Made by a program: the position numbers and the translations under genes | Shown: positions 20,646 to 30,515 of the stretch, in pieces | Layout: every line of letters starts with the position of its first letter | Numbering within the stretch: position 1 is the stretch's first letter | The notes under the pieces: model-generated | Databases searched by the model: none | Seen by the model: the letters and a program-made list of their open reading frames with translations, nothing else | Told to the model about the DNA's origin: nothing | DNA from: Subtercola sp. PAMC28395 | Lineage (GTDB): Bacteria; Actinomycetota; Actinomycetes; Actinomycetales; Microbacteriaceae | NCBI RefSeq assembly: GCF_018889995.1 | Contig: NZ_CP076547.1 | Location: 1,240,001 to 1,304,000 of the forward strand | Reading direction: 5' to 3' | Length of the DNA stretch: 64,000 nt

Positions 20646-21914
20646 GTGGCAAAACGTGACCAGAGCTTTATGGGTCGCGTGAACAGGTATTCAAGGCAAC
20701 TCTTCGTGTTGCTGACGTACTTCGCTATTCCCGCGATGGGAGCGGTAGCCCCTTTGCTGGTAATCCCTGCAATTTCGTCGCGATTCGGGGCAACTTCGTG
20801 GGCTTCTGTTGCGATTGCGCAATCGATAGGCGCGGCGGGTGCGGCGATCGCCGAGCTCGGTTGGGGCGTCGTTGGCCCCCAGCGTGTCGCTAGCACTTCC
20901 GGACTACGCAGGATCGTGATTTATCGAATCTCACTGAGTTCAAAGTTAGTTGCGACAGTCGTCGTTGCGCCTATCGCCGGAGCGGCGGCATACGTTATAG
21001 CTATCGACGACAAGCTCGTAGCAACCGTCCTGGCCGTCGGTATGGCACTGACGGCGTTGACGCCAAGTTGGTTCTTCATTGGCGAGGGATCCCCAGCAAA
21101 GGTACTCCTGTCGGAATCGGCACCGCGAGTAGTCTTCAACGTCTTGTCTGCACTAATGATTCTTGCCGGGCTTCCCCTGATGACGTACGGGCTCACTATG
21201 CTCGCCGTTCCGTTGGTGACGCTGGGAATAGCTGCGCTACTAATTGGCAAGCTCTCGATTCCACGAGCTAGAGACTTCAGAAATGTTCCCAAGGTGATTC
21301 GAAAGCAGCTTGTGCTCGTAAGTGGCAGGGGCCTCAGCGTGCTGTATACGACACTCCCGATCTCAATGGTTGGCGCATTTGTTCCTGGAGCTGTGCCTTT
21401 ATTTGCCGCAACTGAACGTCTAATGCGCATGGCCCTAGCCATTTTGACGGGCATTCCGTCGCGTCTTCAAAGTTGGATTGGAGGTTCCGCGGACCGCGCC
21501 CAACGAAATTCTAGAAGCCGGTCGTCTATTTGGCTCAATTTGGTGCTTGGCGTCGTATGTGGTTTCTTCTTCGCGCTGCTCGCGCCTTTTGTGAGTCACT
21601 TCATCTTTGCCGGCGCGATAGACATCCCCATTTCACTCTCGGCCTTGTCCGGGTTCTTGATGATGTCAATTTGCTTCTCGCGAGGGCTCGGGCTGTCGTT
21701 GGTGGCCGCGGCACGTGCAAATTCGATCACGACGGCGACGCTGATGTCGGCGATAGTCGCGATTGGTTCAGTAGTGCCGCTTTCATTCTGGTTGGGGGCC
21801 CATGGGGCGGTCCTCGGTGAAATCCTCGCAGAGGTGACGGGGATCGCGGTGCAATTGGCCATTTTGAGGAAGGCGCTTCCGTCGCGCCGCCAGCAACCGC
21901 TGTTTGCTAGGTGA
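20646..21914 (+). CDS. Wzx-type polysaccharide flippase
   Basis: A 422-residue membrane protein with about 12-14 hydrophobic helices, as in the MATE/MVF superfamily Wzx transporters. It opens YSRQLFVLLTYFAIPAMGAV and contains LTPSWFFIGEGSP, a segment common in Wzx proteins (the W-[FY]-[FL]-x-G-E/Q motif). It would flip undecaprenyl-linked repeat units to the outer leaflet. Start GTG 20646 is favoured by GAGAAAG just before it; the frame extends to 20583 inside the previous gene, and ATG 20670 is another option. Confidence 0.85.
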   Translation: MAKRDQSFMGRVNRYSRQLFVLLTYFAIPAMGAVAPLLVIPAISSRFGATSWASVAIAQSIGAAGAAIAELGWGVVGPQRVASTSGLRRIVIYRISLSSKLVATVVVAPIAGAAAYVIAIDDKLVATVLAVGMALTALTPSWFFIGEGSPAKVLLSESAPRVVFNVLSALMILAGLPLMTYGLTMLAVPLVTLGIAALLIGKLSIPRARDFRNVPKVIRKQLVLVSGRGLSVLYTTLPISMVGAFVPGAVPLFAATERLMRMALAILTGIPSRLQSWIGGSADRAQRNSRSRSSIWLNLVLGVVCGFFFALLAPFVSHFIFAGAIDIPISLSALSGFLMMSICFSRGLGLSLVAAARANSITTATLMSAIVAIGSVVPLSFWLGAHGAVLGEILAEVTGIAVQLAILRKALPSRRQQPLFAR

Positions 21915-22424
21915 CGTGACGTCAGTGTCGGAGCGAGGTGTCGAGTTTTGTGCCCTTCCGGATGACCGGCGAGGCCGCCAAATTATTCGACGGGGACTCT
22001 GATCGAGCGAGAAGCTTGCATTTGAGACTACGACTGTTGCATTTCGCGGATCGCCAGCTGCCGCGGGTGCGGGCTCGCAAACCAATAGCAAGCTACGGGT
22101 CACCTCCAGCCAGCCAACGTGCAAAATCGGTGCGTTCGAGTAGTGCTGAAGTGGTGCGACAGTAGCTCGGTCAAGCCGACGGTCGATGCTACCCGTCTGC
22201 ACGAGAAGACGGGGCGAATCCGGCCCGCAATGAAGATCGCACAGACAACGCAAGCGCCTCCCGTTATGACCGCTTCGAGTCCCTGATTGTCCCGCGTAGC
22301 TATTTCAGATTGACCACTATTTCGTTCGGGGCGCAAGTCTGAGCCCCGAATGGGGGGGTAAGCTCGGGTCAGTGCCAGTGTTTTGGCGGGATGCAGCTTG
22401 CTGCACGGGGCGAGAGGTTTAGAA
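21915..22424. other. Intergenic region upstream of the giant lyase gene
   Basis: About 510 bases with no supported gene. It contains the palindrome listed at 22344. Base composition is intermediate. A promoter for the secreted lyase is expected here. Confidence 0.5.
22344..22360 (+). promoter_or_regulatory. C4-N4-G7-TA palindrome upstream of the lyase gene
   Basis: CCCCGAATGGGGGGGTA, about 65 bases before the TTG start at 22425. Same class as the sites at 2606, 4968 and 49966. Confidence 0.4.
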
Positions 22425-25400
22425 TTGAACATTCTTCGGGGGCTCGTTTTCCTGGTCATCCTGTCAGTTTTCACCGGGGTTGCGGCGAGCCCAGCGTTAG
22501 CGCGGGAGTCAACCTCTGCACTCTCCTTGACTGCTTCGCCGAGCATCAACTACGCGGCTGCAGTCTCGGCGGCTCACCCGCGGCTTCTCGCAAATTCCTC
22601 AGACTTCAGTGCCCTCCGAAGCCGGATCCAAACTGACCCTCAGTCGATCAAATGGTATACAGCTCTGAGGACGCAGGCCGATGCGATTCTGAGTGCTCCG
22701 ATTGTTACTTATGACAAGACTGACGGCGTTCGGCTTCTATCAGCGGCTCAAACAATCGCGAATAGGGCTTACACACTTGGGCTCGTCTGGCAGCTCTCGG
22801 GTAACGGAAAGTATGCGGAGCGACTTTGGAAAGACTTGGCTGCTGCGATGGCCTTTCCAGATTGGAATCCGGATCATTTCATAGACACTGCCCAGATTAC
22901 CGAGGCATTCGCTATCTCCTACGACTGGGCTTTCGACTATTGGACAAGTGCCCGTAGGGGCCTATTGGTTTCGTCAATTCAGAACCGTGGATTGAATCGA
23001 TCGATACCGGTGTACCAGTCAACCGATCCGACAGGGCCATACGCGTACGGGGGAAATTGGGCCATGCTCGGCTCGAACTGGAACGTGGTCTCTAATAGCG
23101 ATATGGCACTCGGGGCCTTAGCCGTAGCGTCGGAAAATAGCACTCTGGCCAACACGGTGCTCAATTTTGCGTTGAACAGCTTACCGATCGGAGTATCGGC
23201 TTTCGCACCATCTGGTGGTTATGGCGAGGGCTTGAATTATTGGGACTTCGCCTCAAACAAGTTAGTGACGCTCATTTCATCGCTTCGAACGGCTACAGGC
23301 AGTGACTACGGCCTTAGCTCGCTTGCCGGTGTATCTGAAATCGGTTACTTCGGTACATATCTCCGGGGCGCTTCGGGGGTGCCGTTCAATTTCGGAGACG
23401 CAGACCCGAGCAGCTTTCGCCCGGCCACTCTCTTAGCGCTAGGCAAGATATTCAACAATCCAACATTTACGTATGCTGGGGCGCAAGACAGCAATCTCTC
23501 TGACAACCTTGCTCAACGGCTGATTTGGTTCGATCCGTCGCAAACAAGTCAGTCCCCGACAGCAGCCCAGCTTCCCATGGACAAATACTTCTCGAATGCC
23601 GGCGTGGGGACCTTCCGTTCTAGCTGGACGAATCCAAACGCGACTTTCGTTGGTGAACGCGGGGCGAGTCTTTACTCTCCCTCGACAAACGGGCACCAGC
23701 AGCTGGATGCTGGTTCCTTCGTGTTAGATGCTCTTGGTCAGAACTGGGCAGTCGAACTTGGAAAGGAAAACGATTCGTTTTCGGGGCTTGGCACATCTGA
23801 TCGATGGAATTACCTACGGGAGCGCGCCGAGGGACAGAATACGCTGGTCATCAACCCGTCGAATCCAAACTCGGCGCGGGTAGATACCCCTACTGGTGTC
23901 TCATCGTTCTCGTCGAACTCCACCTCGGGATTTATGGTCACTGATTTGAGTGCCCAGTACCCAGATGTTTCGTCTTGGAAACGAGGTGTCCAGGTATTCG
24001 ATTTCAAGGAGCAGACTGTAGTTCAGGATGAGATAGTCGCACCCAATCCGGTCGAGGCTTTGTGGTCAATGCACACCAAGGCAGCGATCAAAGTCGCGCC
24101 TGACGGTCGCTCCGCGATACTTACCCAGAACGGCGTGCAGCTTCTTGCGCGGATAAACTCAGCCGACCCATACACCTTTGTAGATGCACCGGCAGGCCCG
24201 TTACCAACCTCTCCTTCTCCCGTACAAAGTAGTAACGACGGCGTCAGAACCCTGGCCATCCGGATACAGGGGCAAGGGAATATTACCGTTAGTGTTCAGT
24301 TCAGCCCCGTGCGCGATCCGCAAGTAGCTCCCCCCGTCCAGGACAAAGTATTGGCCTTGGATCAATGGCAACTTCGTGCCGAGGGCACCAGTTCTGCAGC
24401 AGGAATCACGGTCGGAAGCGTACCAATCGCCAATTTTGCGCCCGCCGAGCTGTCATATGACGCCGCGCTGTCCCCTACGGCTACCCAGCCAGTGGTTGAG
24501 GCGCAAGGATCTCCCCAGTCAGTCGTGACCTCGACACCAGCGTCTAGTTTGCCTGGTTGGGCGTCCACGACAATTACTGAACCAGGAATGTCTCCCCGCA
24601 CTTATCGGGTGTTCTTCGCTCGGTCAGCAATCGCCGTTAGCGCGGCAGCGGCCTCTTGGTCAACTGTAGGAACTCCTCCCGAATCCGCAATTGACGGCAA
24701 CGAGTCCACATGGTGGGGCACATGGGGCGACCAGAGTTTGACGATTTCGTTGGTCGAACCTGAGCCAGTGCGCTATGCACAAATCTTTTGGCGCGGCAAC
24801 GGTGCTGGATTGACCAAATTCGAGATCCAGACATCAATGGACAAAACCAGCTGGGCGACTCAGGTCAGCTCATCAAATACTTTTAAATCGCAGGCATGGC
24901 AAACATTGGCTCTCCCCGCGGGGCCCATCTCAAAATATGTTCGATTAGTCGTCCATGGAGACGGGAGTTCCGATTTGTACTCCGCAGTTATCGAAGCAAA
25001 ATTCTTCAGTTATGACATAACTCAGACGGTATCGAGCCCCATTTCGGTTCCGTGGAGTGTCACAGCGACTGGTGTCCCTGGGCAGATGACATTGAACCAG
25101 ACCGCCCAAGCGGATTACATTGCGAAGGACATACTTGGCGCTCTGAAAGATAGATCAAGTTTGTCTGTCAAATATTCAACAAGCGATCCGAATGTCGCGA
25201 GTGTTAGTTCTCTTGGCTTAGTAACCGCTAGAGGCGCTGGCAGCATAAGGATAGGGGTGACAGTTACTTCGATCGATGGGACGGTCGAGTATGGGTCGGT
25301 TCCGGTCGTACTAACTGATCCCACTCGGTTCAGGATTTATGCGAGTGAGGATTCGTACGTGCAAGGGGGCGCGACGGCGTCGACGAATTATGGGTCTGCG

Positions 25401-27473
25401 GTGACGTTGTCGGTGAAGCCGAGTACTGACGCTGGTTCGAATCGGTCAGCGTTTTTGCGGTTTGATTTGTCTGCGTTGCAGGGTGCTCAGGTTCAGTCGG
25501 CGGTGTTGTCGTTGGATTCCCAGGTTTTGGAGTCGGGGCCAGCTACGGTTCGGTTGGATGCGCATGCGGTGACGGGGGCGTGGTCGGAGTCGGGGTTGAC
25601 GTACGCGAATGCTCCTGCGTTGGGTGCGACGGTGTCGAGTCTGACGGCCGATCGGACTTTGGCTTATCGATCGGGGGATGTCACGGGGTATACGGCGGCT
25701 CTGGTTTCGGCCGGGTCCTCTTCGATGTCGCTCGGTGTGACTCAGGACAGCTGGTATTACAGCTTCGGAGGTATTCAGTCCCTCGTCATGAGTAGGGAAA
25801 GCAATTACCGGCCCTATATCGACGTGGTCATCGCCCCGAGTCCGGCTGCGGTGGTTCCTGCTCATATTCTGGGCTCGGTTTCGGTGTCTGGGGTTCCTGC
25901 GGGGATGACGTTGGGTCAGGCTGCATCAGCGTCGTATGCGGTGAAGGATTCGACGGGATTGTCGATGAGTTCGGCGGGGATGACAGTTTCGTTTGTGTCG
26001 AGTAACTCGTCGGTGGCGTCGGTTGATTCTGGGGGGCGGGTGGTTGCGGTTGCGGTTGGTAACGCAACGATCACTGTTTCGGTTGTATCAGGCGATGTCA
26101 CGGCGAAGGCCTCGATTGCTGTCGCGGTGTCGGACGTTACTCGGTTCAGGATTTATGCGAGTGAGGATTCGTACGTGCAAGGGGGCGCGACGGCGTCGAC
26201 GAATTATGGGTCTGCGGTGACGTTGTCGGTGAAGCCGAGTACTGACGCTGGTTCGAATCGGTCAGCGTTTTTGCGGTTTGATTTGTCTGCGTTGCAGGGT
26301 GCTCAGGTTCAGTCGGCGGTGTTGTCGTTGGATTCCCAGGTTTTGGAGTCGGGGCCAGCTACGGTTCGGTTGGATGCGCATGCGGTGACGGGGGCGTGGT
26401 CGGAGTCGGGGTTGACGTACGCGAATGCTCCTGCGTTGGGTGCGACGGTGTCGAGTCTGACGGCCGATCGGACTTTGGCTTATCGATCGGGGGATGTCAC
26501 GGGGTATACGGCGGCTCTGGTTTCGGCCGGGTCCTCTTCGATGTCGCTCGGTGTGACTCAGGACAGCTGGTATTACAGCTTCGGAGGTATTCAGTCCCTC
26601 GTCATGAGTAGGGAAAGCAATTACCGGCCCTATATCGACGTGGTCATCGCCCCGAGTCCGGCTGCGGTGGTTCCTGCTCATATTCTGGGCTCGGTTTCGG
26701 TGTCTGGGGTTCCTGCGGGGATGACGTTGGGTCAGGCTGCATCAGCGTCGTATGCGGTGAAGGATTCGACGGGATTGTCGATGAGTTCGGCGGGGATGAC
26801 AGTTTCGTTTGTGTCGAGTAACTCGTCGGTGGCGTCGGTTGATTCTGGGGGGCGGGTGGTTGCGGTTGCGGTTGGTAACGCAACGATCACTGTTTCGGTT
26901 GTATCAGGCGATGTCACGGCGAAGGCCTCGATTGCTGTCGCGGTGTCGGACGTTACTCGGTTCAGGATTTATGCGAGTGAGGATTCGTACGTGCAAGGGG
27001 GCGCGACGGCGTCGACGAATTATGGGTCTGCGGTGACGTTGTCGGTGAAGCCGAGTACTGACGCTGGTTCGAATCGGTCAGCGTTTTTGCGGTTTGATTT
27101 GTCTGCGTTGCAGGGTGCTCAGGTTCAGTCGGCGGTGTTGTCGTTGGATTCCCAGGTTTTGGAGTCGGGGCCAGCTACGGTTCGGTTGGATGCGCATGCG
27201 GTGACGGGGGCGTGGTCGGAGTCGGGGTTGACGTACGCGAATGCTCCTGCGTTGGGTGCGACGGTGTCGAGTCTGACGGCCGATCGGACTTTGGCTTATC
27301 GATCGGGGGATGTCACGGGGTATACGGCGGCTCTGGTTTCGGCCGGGTCCTCTTCGATGTCGCTCGGTGTGACTCAGGACAGCTGGTATTACAGCTTCGG
27401 AGGCATCGGGACCGCGATTATGAGTAGGGAAAGCAATTACCGGCCCTATATCGACGTGGTCATCGCCCCGTAG
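22425..27473 (+). CDS. Giant secreted heparinase II/III-like lyase with DNRLRE repeats
   Basis: A 1682-residue exported protein. Start TTG 22425 has GAGAGG seven bases upstream and gives a classic signal peptide (MNILRGLVFLVILSVFTGVA, cleavage after ALA near 28). Residues about 40-640 form an alpha/alpha toroid plus beta-sandwich of heparinase II/III or alginate-lyase type, with GGNWAMLGSNWNVVSNSDMA, GYGEGLNYWDFA and NGHQQLDAGSFVLDALGQNW holding the likely Asn, Tyr and His catalytic residues. A discoidin-like F5/8C domain (about 730-870) follows, then a Big-like domain and three DNRLRE domains from about 966, separated by Big-like linkers. By family it cleaves uronic-acid polysaccharide at the cell surface; its place beside ugd suggests the locus's own polymer as substrate. 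There is no visible wall anchor. Confidence 0.87.
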   Translation: MNILRGLVFLVILSVFTGVAASPALARESTSALSLTASPSINYAAAVSAAHPRLLANSSDFSALRSRIQTDPQSIKWYTALRTQADAILSAPIVTYDKTDGVRLLSAAQTIANRAYTLGLVWQLSGNGKYAERLWKDLAAAMAFPDWNPDHFIDTAQITEAFAISYDWAFDYWTSARRGLLVSSIQNRGLNRSIPVYQSTDPTGPYAYGGNWAMLGSNWNVVSNSDMALGALAVASENSTLANTVLNFALNSLPIGVSAFAPSGGYGEGLNYWDFASNKLVTLISSLRTATGSDYGLSSLAGVSEIGYFGTYLRGASGVPFNFGDADPSSFRPATLLALGKIFNNPTFTYAGAQDSNLSDNLAQRLIWFDPSQTSQSPTAAQLPMDKYFSNAGVGTFRSSWTNPNATFVGERGASLYSPSTNGHQQLDAGSFVLDALGQNWAVELGKENDSFSGLGTSDRWNYLRERAEGQNTLVINPSNPNSARVDTPTGVSSFSSNSTSGFMVTDLSAQYPDVSSWKRGVQVFDFKEQTVVQDEIVAPNPVEALWSMHTKAAIKVAPDGRSAILTQNGVQLLARINSADPYTFVDAPAGPLPTSPSPVQSSNDGVRTLAIRIQGQGNITVSVQFSPVRDPQVAPPVQDKVLALDQWQLRAEGTSSAAGITVGSVPIANFAPAELSYDAALSPTATQPVVEAQGSPQSVVTSTPASSLPGWASTTITEPGMSPRTYRVFFARSAIAVSAAAASWSTVGTPPESAIDGNESTWWGTWGDQSLTISLVEPEPVRYAQIFWRGNGAGLTKFEIQTSMDKTSWATQVSSSNTFKSQAWQTLALPAGPISKYVRLVVHGDGSSDLYSAVIEAKFFSYDITQTVSSPISVPWSVTATGVPGQMTLNQTAQADYIAKDILGALKDRSSLSVKYSTSDPNVASVSSLGLVTARGAGSIRIGVTVTSIDGTVEYGSVPVVLTDPTRFRIYASEDSYVQGGATASTNYGSAVTLSVKPSTDAGSNRSAFLRFDLSALQGAQVQSAVLSLDSQVLESGPATVRLDAHAVTGAWSESGLTYANAPALGATVSSLTADRTLAYRSGDVTGYTAALVSAGSSSMSLGVTQDSWYYSFGGIQSLVMSRESNYRPYIDVVIAPSPAAVVPAHILGSVSVSGVPAGMTLGQAASASYAVKDSTGLSMSSAGMTVSFVSSNSSVASVDSGGRVVAVAVGNATITVSVVSGDVTAKASIAVAVSDVTRFRIYASEDSYVQGGATASTNYGSAVTLSVKPSTDAGSNRSAFLRFDLSALQGAQVQSAVLSLDSQVLESGPATVRLDAHAVTGAWSESGLTYANAPALGATVSSLTADRTLAYRSGDVTGYTAALVSAGSSSMSLGVTQDSWYYSFGGIQSLVMSRESNYRPYIDVVIAPSPAAVVPAHILGSVSVSGVPAGMTLGQAASASYAVKDSTGLSMSSAGMTVSFVSSNSSVASVDSGGRVVAVAVGNATITVSVVSGDVTAKASIAVAVSDVTRFRIYASEDSYVQGGATASTNYGSAVTLSVKPSTDAGSNRSAFLRFDLSALQGAQVQSAVLSLDSQVLESGPATVRLDAHAVTGAWSESGLTYANAPALGATVSSLTADRTLAYRSGDVTGYTAALVSAGSSSMSLGVTQDSWYYSFGGIGTAIMSRESNYRPYIDVVIAP
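25323..27470 (+). repeat. 816-bp coding tandem repeat (2.6 copies) in the lyase gene
   Basis: Units start at 25323, 26139 and 26955, exactly 816 bp (272 codons) apart. Each has a DNRLRE domain (starting at RFRIYASEDSYVQGG) plus a Big-like linker; the third lacks the linker and ends the protein. By eye units 1 and 2 are base-for-base the same, third positions included. Unit 3 differs in about 20 bases near 27402-27422 (GIGTAI in place of GIQSLV). Confidence 0.95.
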
Positions 27474-27619
27474 CCGTAGAGCCGCACCAATTTACACGTC
27501 CACAGTCGAGAAGTTCTGCTGAGGGGTGTCACGTGGAACCATGGTGGAAACACTGAACTGGTAAGAATGTTCTCAGAGCACAATACTGCGGCAATCTCAG
27601 GTCAAGTAAGGAAGCGAAT

Positions 27620-28933
27620 TTGAAAATCTCGGTCATAGGTTGTGGGTATTTGGGTGCTGTTCACGCAGCAGCAATGGCAGAGCTAGGCCACGATGTGGTG
27701 GGGGTAGACGTTGATGAGGCAAAGATAAAGATTCTTGCCTCCGGTAGCGCCCCTTTCTTCGAGCCTGGCCTTCCCGAAATTCTTTCCACCGGCATCGCGC
27801 AAGGTCGCCTGTTGTTTACAAGTGACATTTCAAGAGTCAAAGGTGCGCAAGTCCACTTCGTGGCAGTCGGCACTCCTCAGAAGAAGGGGGAGAACGCTGC
27901 AGATCTGACGTATGTCAACGCTGCTATCGAGGCACTCCTGCCATATCTCGGCGAGGGTGAACTTGTCGCCGGGAAGTCGACGGTACCTGTCGGCACCGCG
28001 CAGCGGCTCGCAGAGAGACTCGCCGAGGCCGGATCAGGAGCCATGTTGGCATGGAACCCAGAATTTCTGCGCGAAGGTTTCGCGGTACAGGACACCATCA
28101 GCCCCGATCGGCTCGTATACGGCGTCGCCCCGGGCGAGATCGGGGCGGCGGCCAAGGCTCTGCTCGATGAGGTCTACGCCACAGCATTGTCGATAGAAAC
28201 ACCGCTCGTTGTCACGGACTACGCGACCGCTGAATTGGTGAAGGTCTCGGCAAACGCCTTTCTTGCAACCAAGATCTCTTTCATCAATGCGATGGCTGAA
28301 ATCGCTGAGAGCACGGGCGCTGATGTCACTCAGCTTGCCGATGCCATCGGGTTCGACGCCCGAATCGGGCGTCGCTTCCTGAACGCCGGGGTCGGGTTCG
28401 GCGGAGGCTGCTTGCCAAAGGACATTCGGGCTTTCACGGCTCGAGCCGAAGAACTCGGCCGGGGTGAGTCAGTCGCATTTCTAAAGGAAGTCGACTCGAT
28501 AAACTTGCGACGCCGCCAGAAGGTCGTCGATCTCGTCGTGGAATCCTTCGGCGGCAGCGTGTTCGGCAAGCGAGTTGCTGTGCTTGGCCTGGCGTTCAAG
28601 CCCGACTCCGATGACATCAGAGACTCGCCCGCTCTGGACGTAGCTGTACAGCTCAAGGGCCTCGGTGCAGAGGTTCTCGCGATCGACCCGGAGGCGAACT
28701 CAAACGCTGCACGGACGCACCCGCAGTTGAACTATGTCTCCGACGTCGACGACGCACTGACCGGAGCGGAGGCAGTGGTGGTCGTGACGGAGTGGAAGCA
28801 GTTCAGGGAACTCGATCCTGTTCGCGTCGCAGGCCTCGTCTCCCGACCCTTCGTGATCGACGGGCGTAACTGTCTCGACCCGGTTGCCTGGCGGGCAGCA
28901 GGTTGGACCTACAAGGGGCTTGGTCGCCCCTAG
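27620..28933 (+). CDS. ugd: UDP-glucose 6-dehydrogenase
   Basis: A 437-residue enzyme that oxidises UDP-glucose twice to UDP-glucuronate with NAD+. The N-terminal Rossmann fold begins MKISVIGCGYLGAVHAAAMA. The catalytic Cys264 is in FGGGCLPKD, with AWNPEFLREG, the helix ELVKVSANAFLATKISFIN and the C-terminal AVLGLAFKPDSDDIRDSPAL also matching. Length is normal (about 430-460). The TTG start at 27620 has AAGGAAG upstream. It supplies uronic acid for the polymer, in keeping with the uronate lyase just upstream. Confidence 0.96.
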   Translation: MKISVIGCGYLGAVHAAAMAELGHDVVGVDVDEAKIKILASGSAPFFEPGLPEILSTGIAQGRLLFTSDISRVKGAQVHFVAVGTPQKKGENAADLTYVNAAIEALLPYLGEGELVAGKSTVPVGTAQRLAERLAEAGSGAMLAWNPEFLREGFAVQDTISPDRLVYGVAPGEIGAAAKALLDEVYATALSIETPLVVTDYATAELVKVSANAFLATKISFINAMAEIAESTGADVTQLADAIGFDARIGRRFLNAGVGFGGGCLPKDIRAFTARAEELGRGESVAFLKEVDSINLRRRQKVVDLVVESFGGSVFGKRVAVLGLAFKPDSDDIRDSPALDVAVQLKGLGAEVLAIDPEANSNAARTHPQLNYVSDVDDALTGAEAVVVVTEWKQFRELDPVRVAGLVSRPFVIDGRNCLDPVAWRAAGWTYKGLGRP

Positions 28934-29033
28934 AGATTATGGGGATTGTCCGATGCGGCCAATTGGAAAGATCGCCGTTTCTTGCTTTCCGCTACCGCCC
29001 AGTTGCGCGGAAATGGCGCCGTAGAATTGATGG

Positions 29034-30515
29034 GTGAGCACAGTAACTAAACCCGTCGACGTCGTTTTGATCGGTGGTGGCATCATGAGTGCCACCCTTG
29101 GCGCATTGATCAAACTACTCCAGCCCGGCTGGAGCATCCAGATCTTTGAGAAGCTCGACGCTGTTGCGCTTGAGAGCTCCAACCCGTGGAACAACGCCGG
29201 CACCGGCCACGCCGCGCTGTGTGAGCTGAACTACATGCCGCAGGCCGCTGACGGCAGCGTCGAAAGCTCGAAGGCCGTGGCCATCAATGAGCAGTTCCAG
29301 GTGAGCCGGCAGCTGTGGTCGTACCTGATTGAAAGAGGATTGCTCGGCGCACCCGAGACTTTCATCAACCAGACTCCTCACATGACGTTCGTCTCGGGGG
29401 CGTCGAATGTCGAGTACCTCAAGAAGCGATATGAGGTTCTGAAAGAGGAGCCATTGTTTGAAGGGATCGAGTATTCTGACGACCCCAGAGTGATCTATGG
29501 GTGGGCGCCGCTCCTCATGCGTGACCGTCGCAAAGGCGAACCCGTCGCTGCTACTCGCGTGCCGGCCGGGACCGACGTCGATTTCGGGTCGCTGACGCAT
29601 CAACTTTTCGACTACCTTCGCGACAATGGCGCTGAGCTGCACACCGGTCGAAGTGTGAACAGCCTGAAGAAGCAGAGTGACGGCACGTGGAACGTCGGGT
29701 TCCGTCACCTCGTGGGGGGTACCCCGGCAAAGGTGAACGCCCGATTCGTGTTCGTGGGCGCCGGCGGTGGTGCTCTGCATCTTCTCCAGAAGTCGGGCAT
29801 TCCCGAGATCAAGGGGTTTGGTGGGTTCCCGATCAGCGGTGAATTCCTCCGCACCGACAATCCTGCAGTGGTGCGCGAGCACCAGGCGAAGGTCTACGGC
29901 AAGGCCGCGGTGGGTGCGCCGCCCATGTCAGTACCCCACCTCGACAAGCGTGTCGTCGACGGGGAAGCTTCGCTGCTTTTTGGGCCCTACGCCGGCTTCA
30001 GCCCGAAGTTTCTCAAGTCGGGCTCATGGATGGATCTCCCTTTGTCGATCAAGCCGGGCAACATCGGCCCGATGCTGGCCGTTGCTCGTGACAACTTCGA
30101 TCTTCTCAAGTACCTGATCAGCGAGGTGTTCGCCAGTCGTACCAAGAAGCTGAAGGCGCTTCAGGAGTTCATGCCCACTGCGCGGGCCGAGGATTGGTAC
30201 TTGATCACTGCAGGTCAGCGAGTGCAGGTCATGAAGAAAGATGCGAAGAAGGGCGGCGTGCTTCAGTTCGGTACCGAGGTGGTCACTTCTGCAGACGGAT
30301 CGATCGCAGGCCTGTTGGGCGCCTCTCCAGGGGCGTCGACTGCTGTGCCGATCATGCTCGAGTTGATCGAACGATGCTTTCCGTCGCAGTATGAGGGTTG
30401 GGTACCTGCGCTTAAGAAGATGATTCCTTCTCTCGGCACAAAATTGAACGAATCGCCGTCGAAGGCCAAGAAAACGCTCTCTGAGACGGCGAAGGTTCTG
30501 GACCTCGCGGTCTAG
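29034..30515 (+). CDS. mqo: Malate:quinone oxidoreductase
   Basis: A 493-residue FAD enzyme of the membrane surface that oxidises malate to oxaloacetate and reduces quinone. Diagnostic parts: VVLIGGGIMSATLGALIKLL for FAD, LESSNPWNNAGTGHAALCEL, GGFPISGEFLRTDNP and the final GLLGASPGASTAVPIMLELI. Length is typical. The GTG at 29034 is 100 bases after ugd. It is a TCA-cycle gene with no clear role in the polysaccharide locus and may be chromosomal backbone. Its stop overlaps the convergent gene's stop. Confidence 0.97.
   Translation: MSTVTKPVDVVLIGGGIMSATLGALIKLLQPGWSIQIFEKLDAVALESSNPWNNAGTGHAALCELNYMPQAADGSVESSKAVAINEQFQVSRQLWSYLIERGLLGAPETFINQTPHMTFVSGASNVEYLKKRYEVLKEEPLFEGIEYSDDPRVIYGWAPLLMRDRRKGEPVAATRVPAGTDVDFGSLTHQLFDYLRDNGAELHTGRSVNSLKKQSDGTWNVGFRHLVGGTPAKVNARFVFVGAGGGALHLLQKSGIPEIKGFGGFPISGEFLRTDNPAVVREHQAKVYGKAAVGAPPMSVPHLDKRVVDGEASLLFGPYAGFSPKFLKSGSWMDLPLSIKPGNIGPMLAVARDNFDLLKYLISEVFASRTKKLKALQEFMPTARAEDWYLITAGQRVQVMKKDAKKGGVLQFGTEVVTSADGSIAGLLGASPGASTAVPIMLELIERCFPSQYEGWVPALKKMIPSLGTKLNESPSKAKKTLSETAKVLDLAV

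Noticed and set aside
25323..27470. CRISPR-like repeat array
   Set aside because: Units are 816 bp, coding, without spacers; no cas genes are present. They are tandem protein domains.
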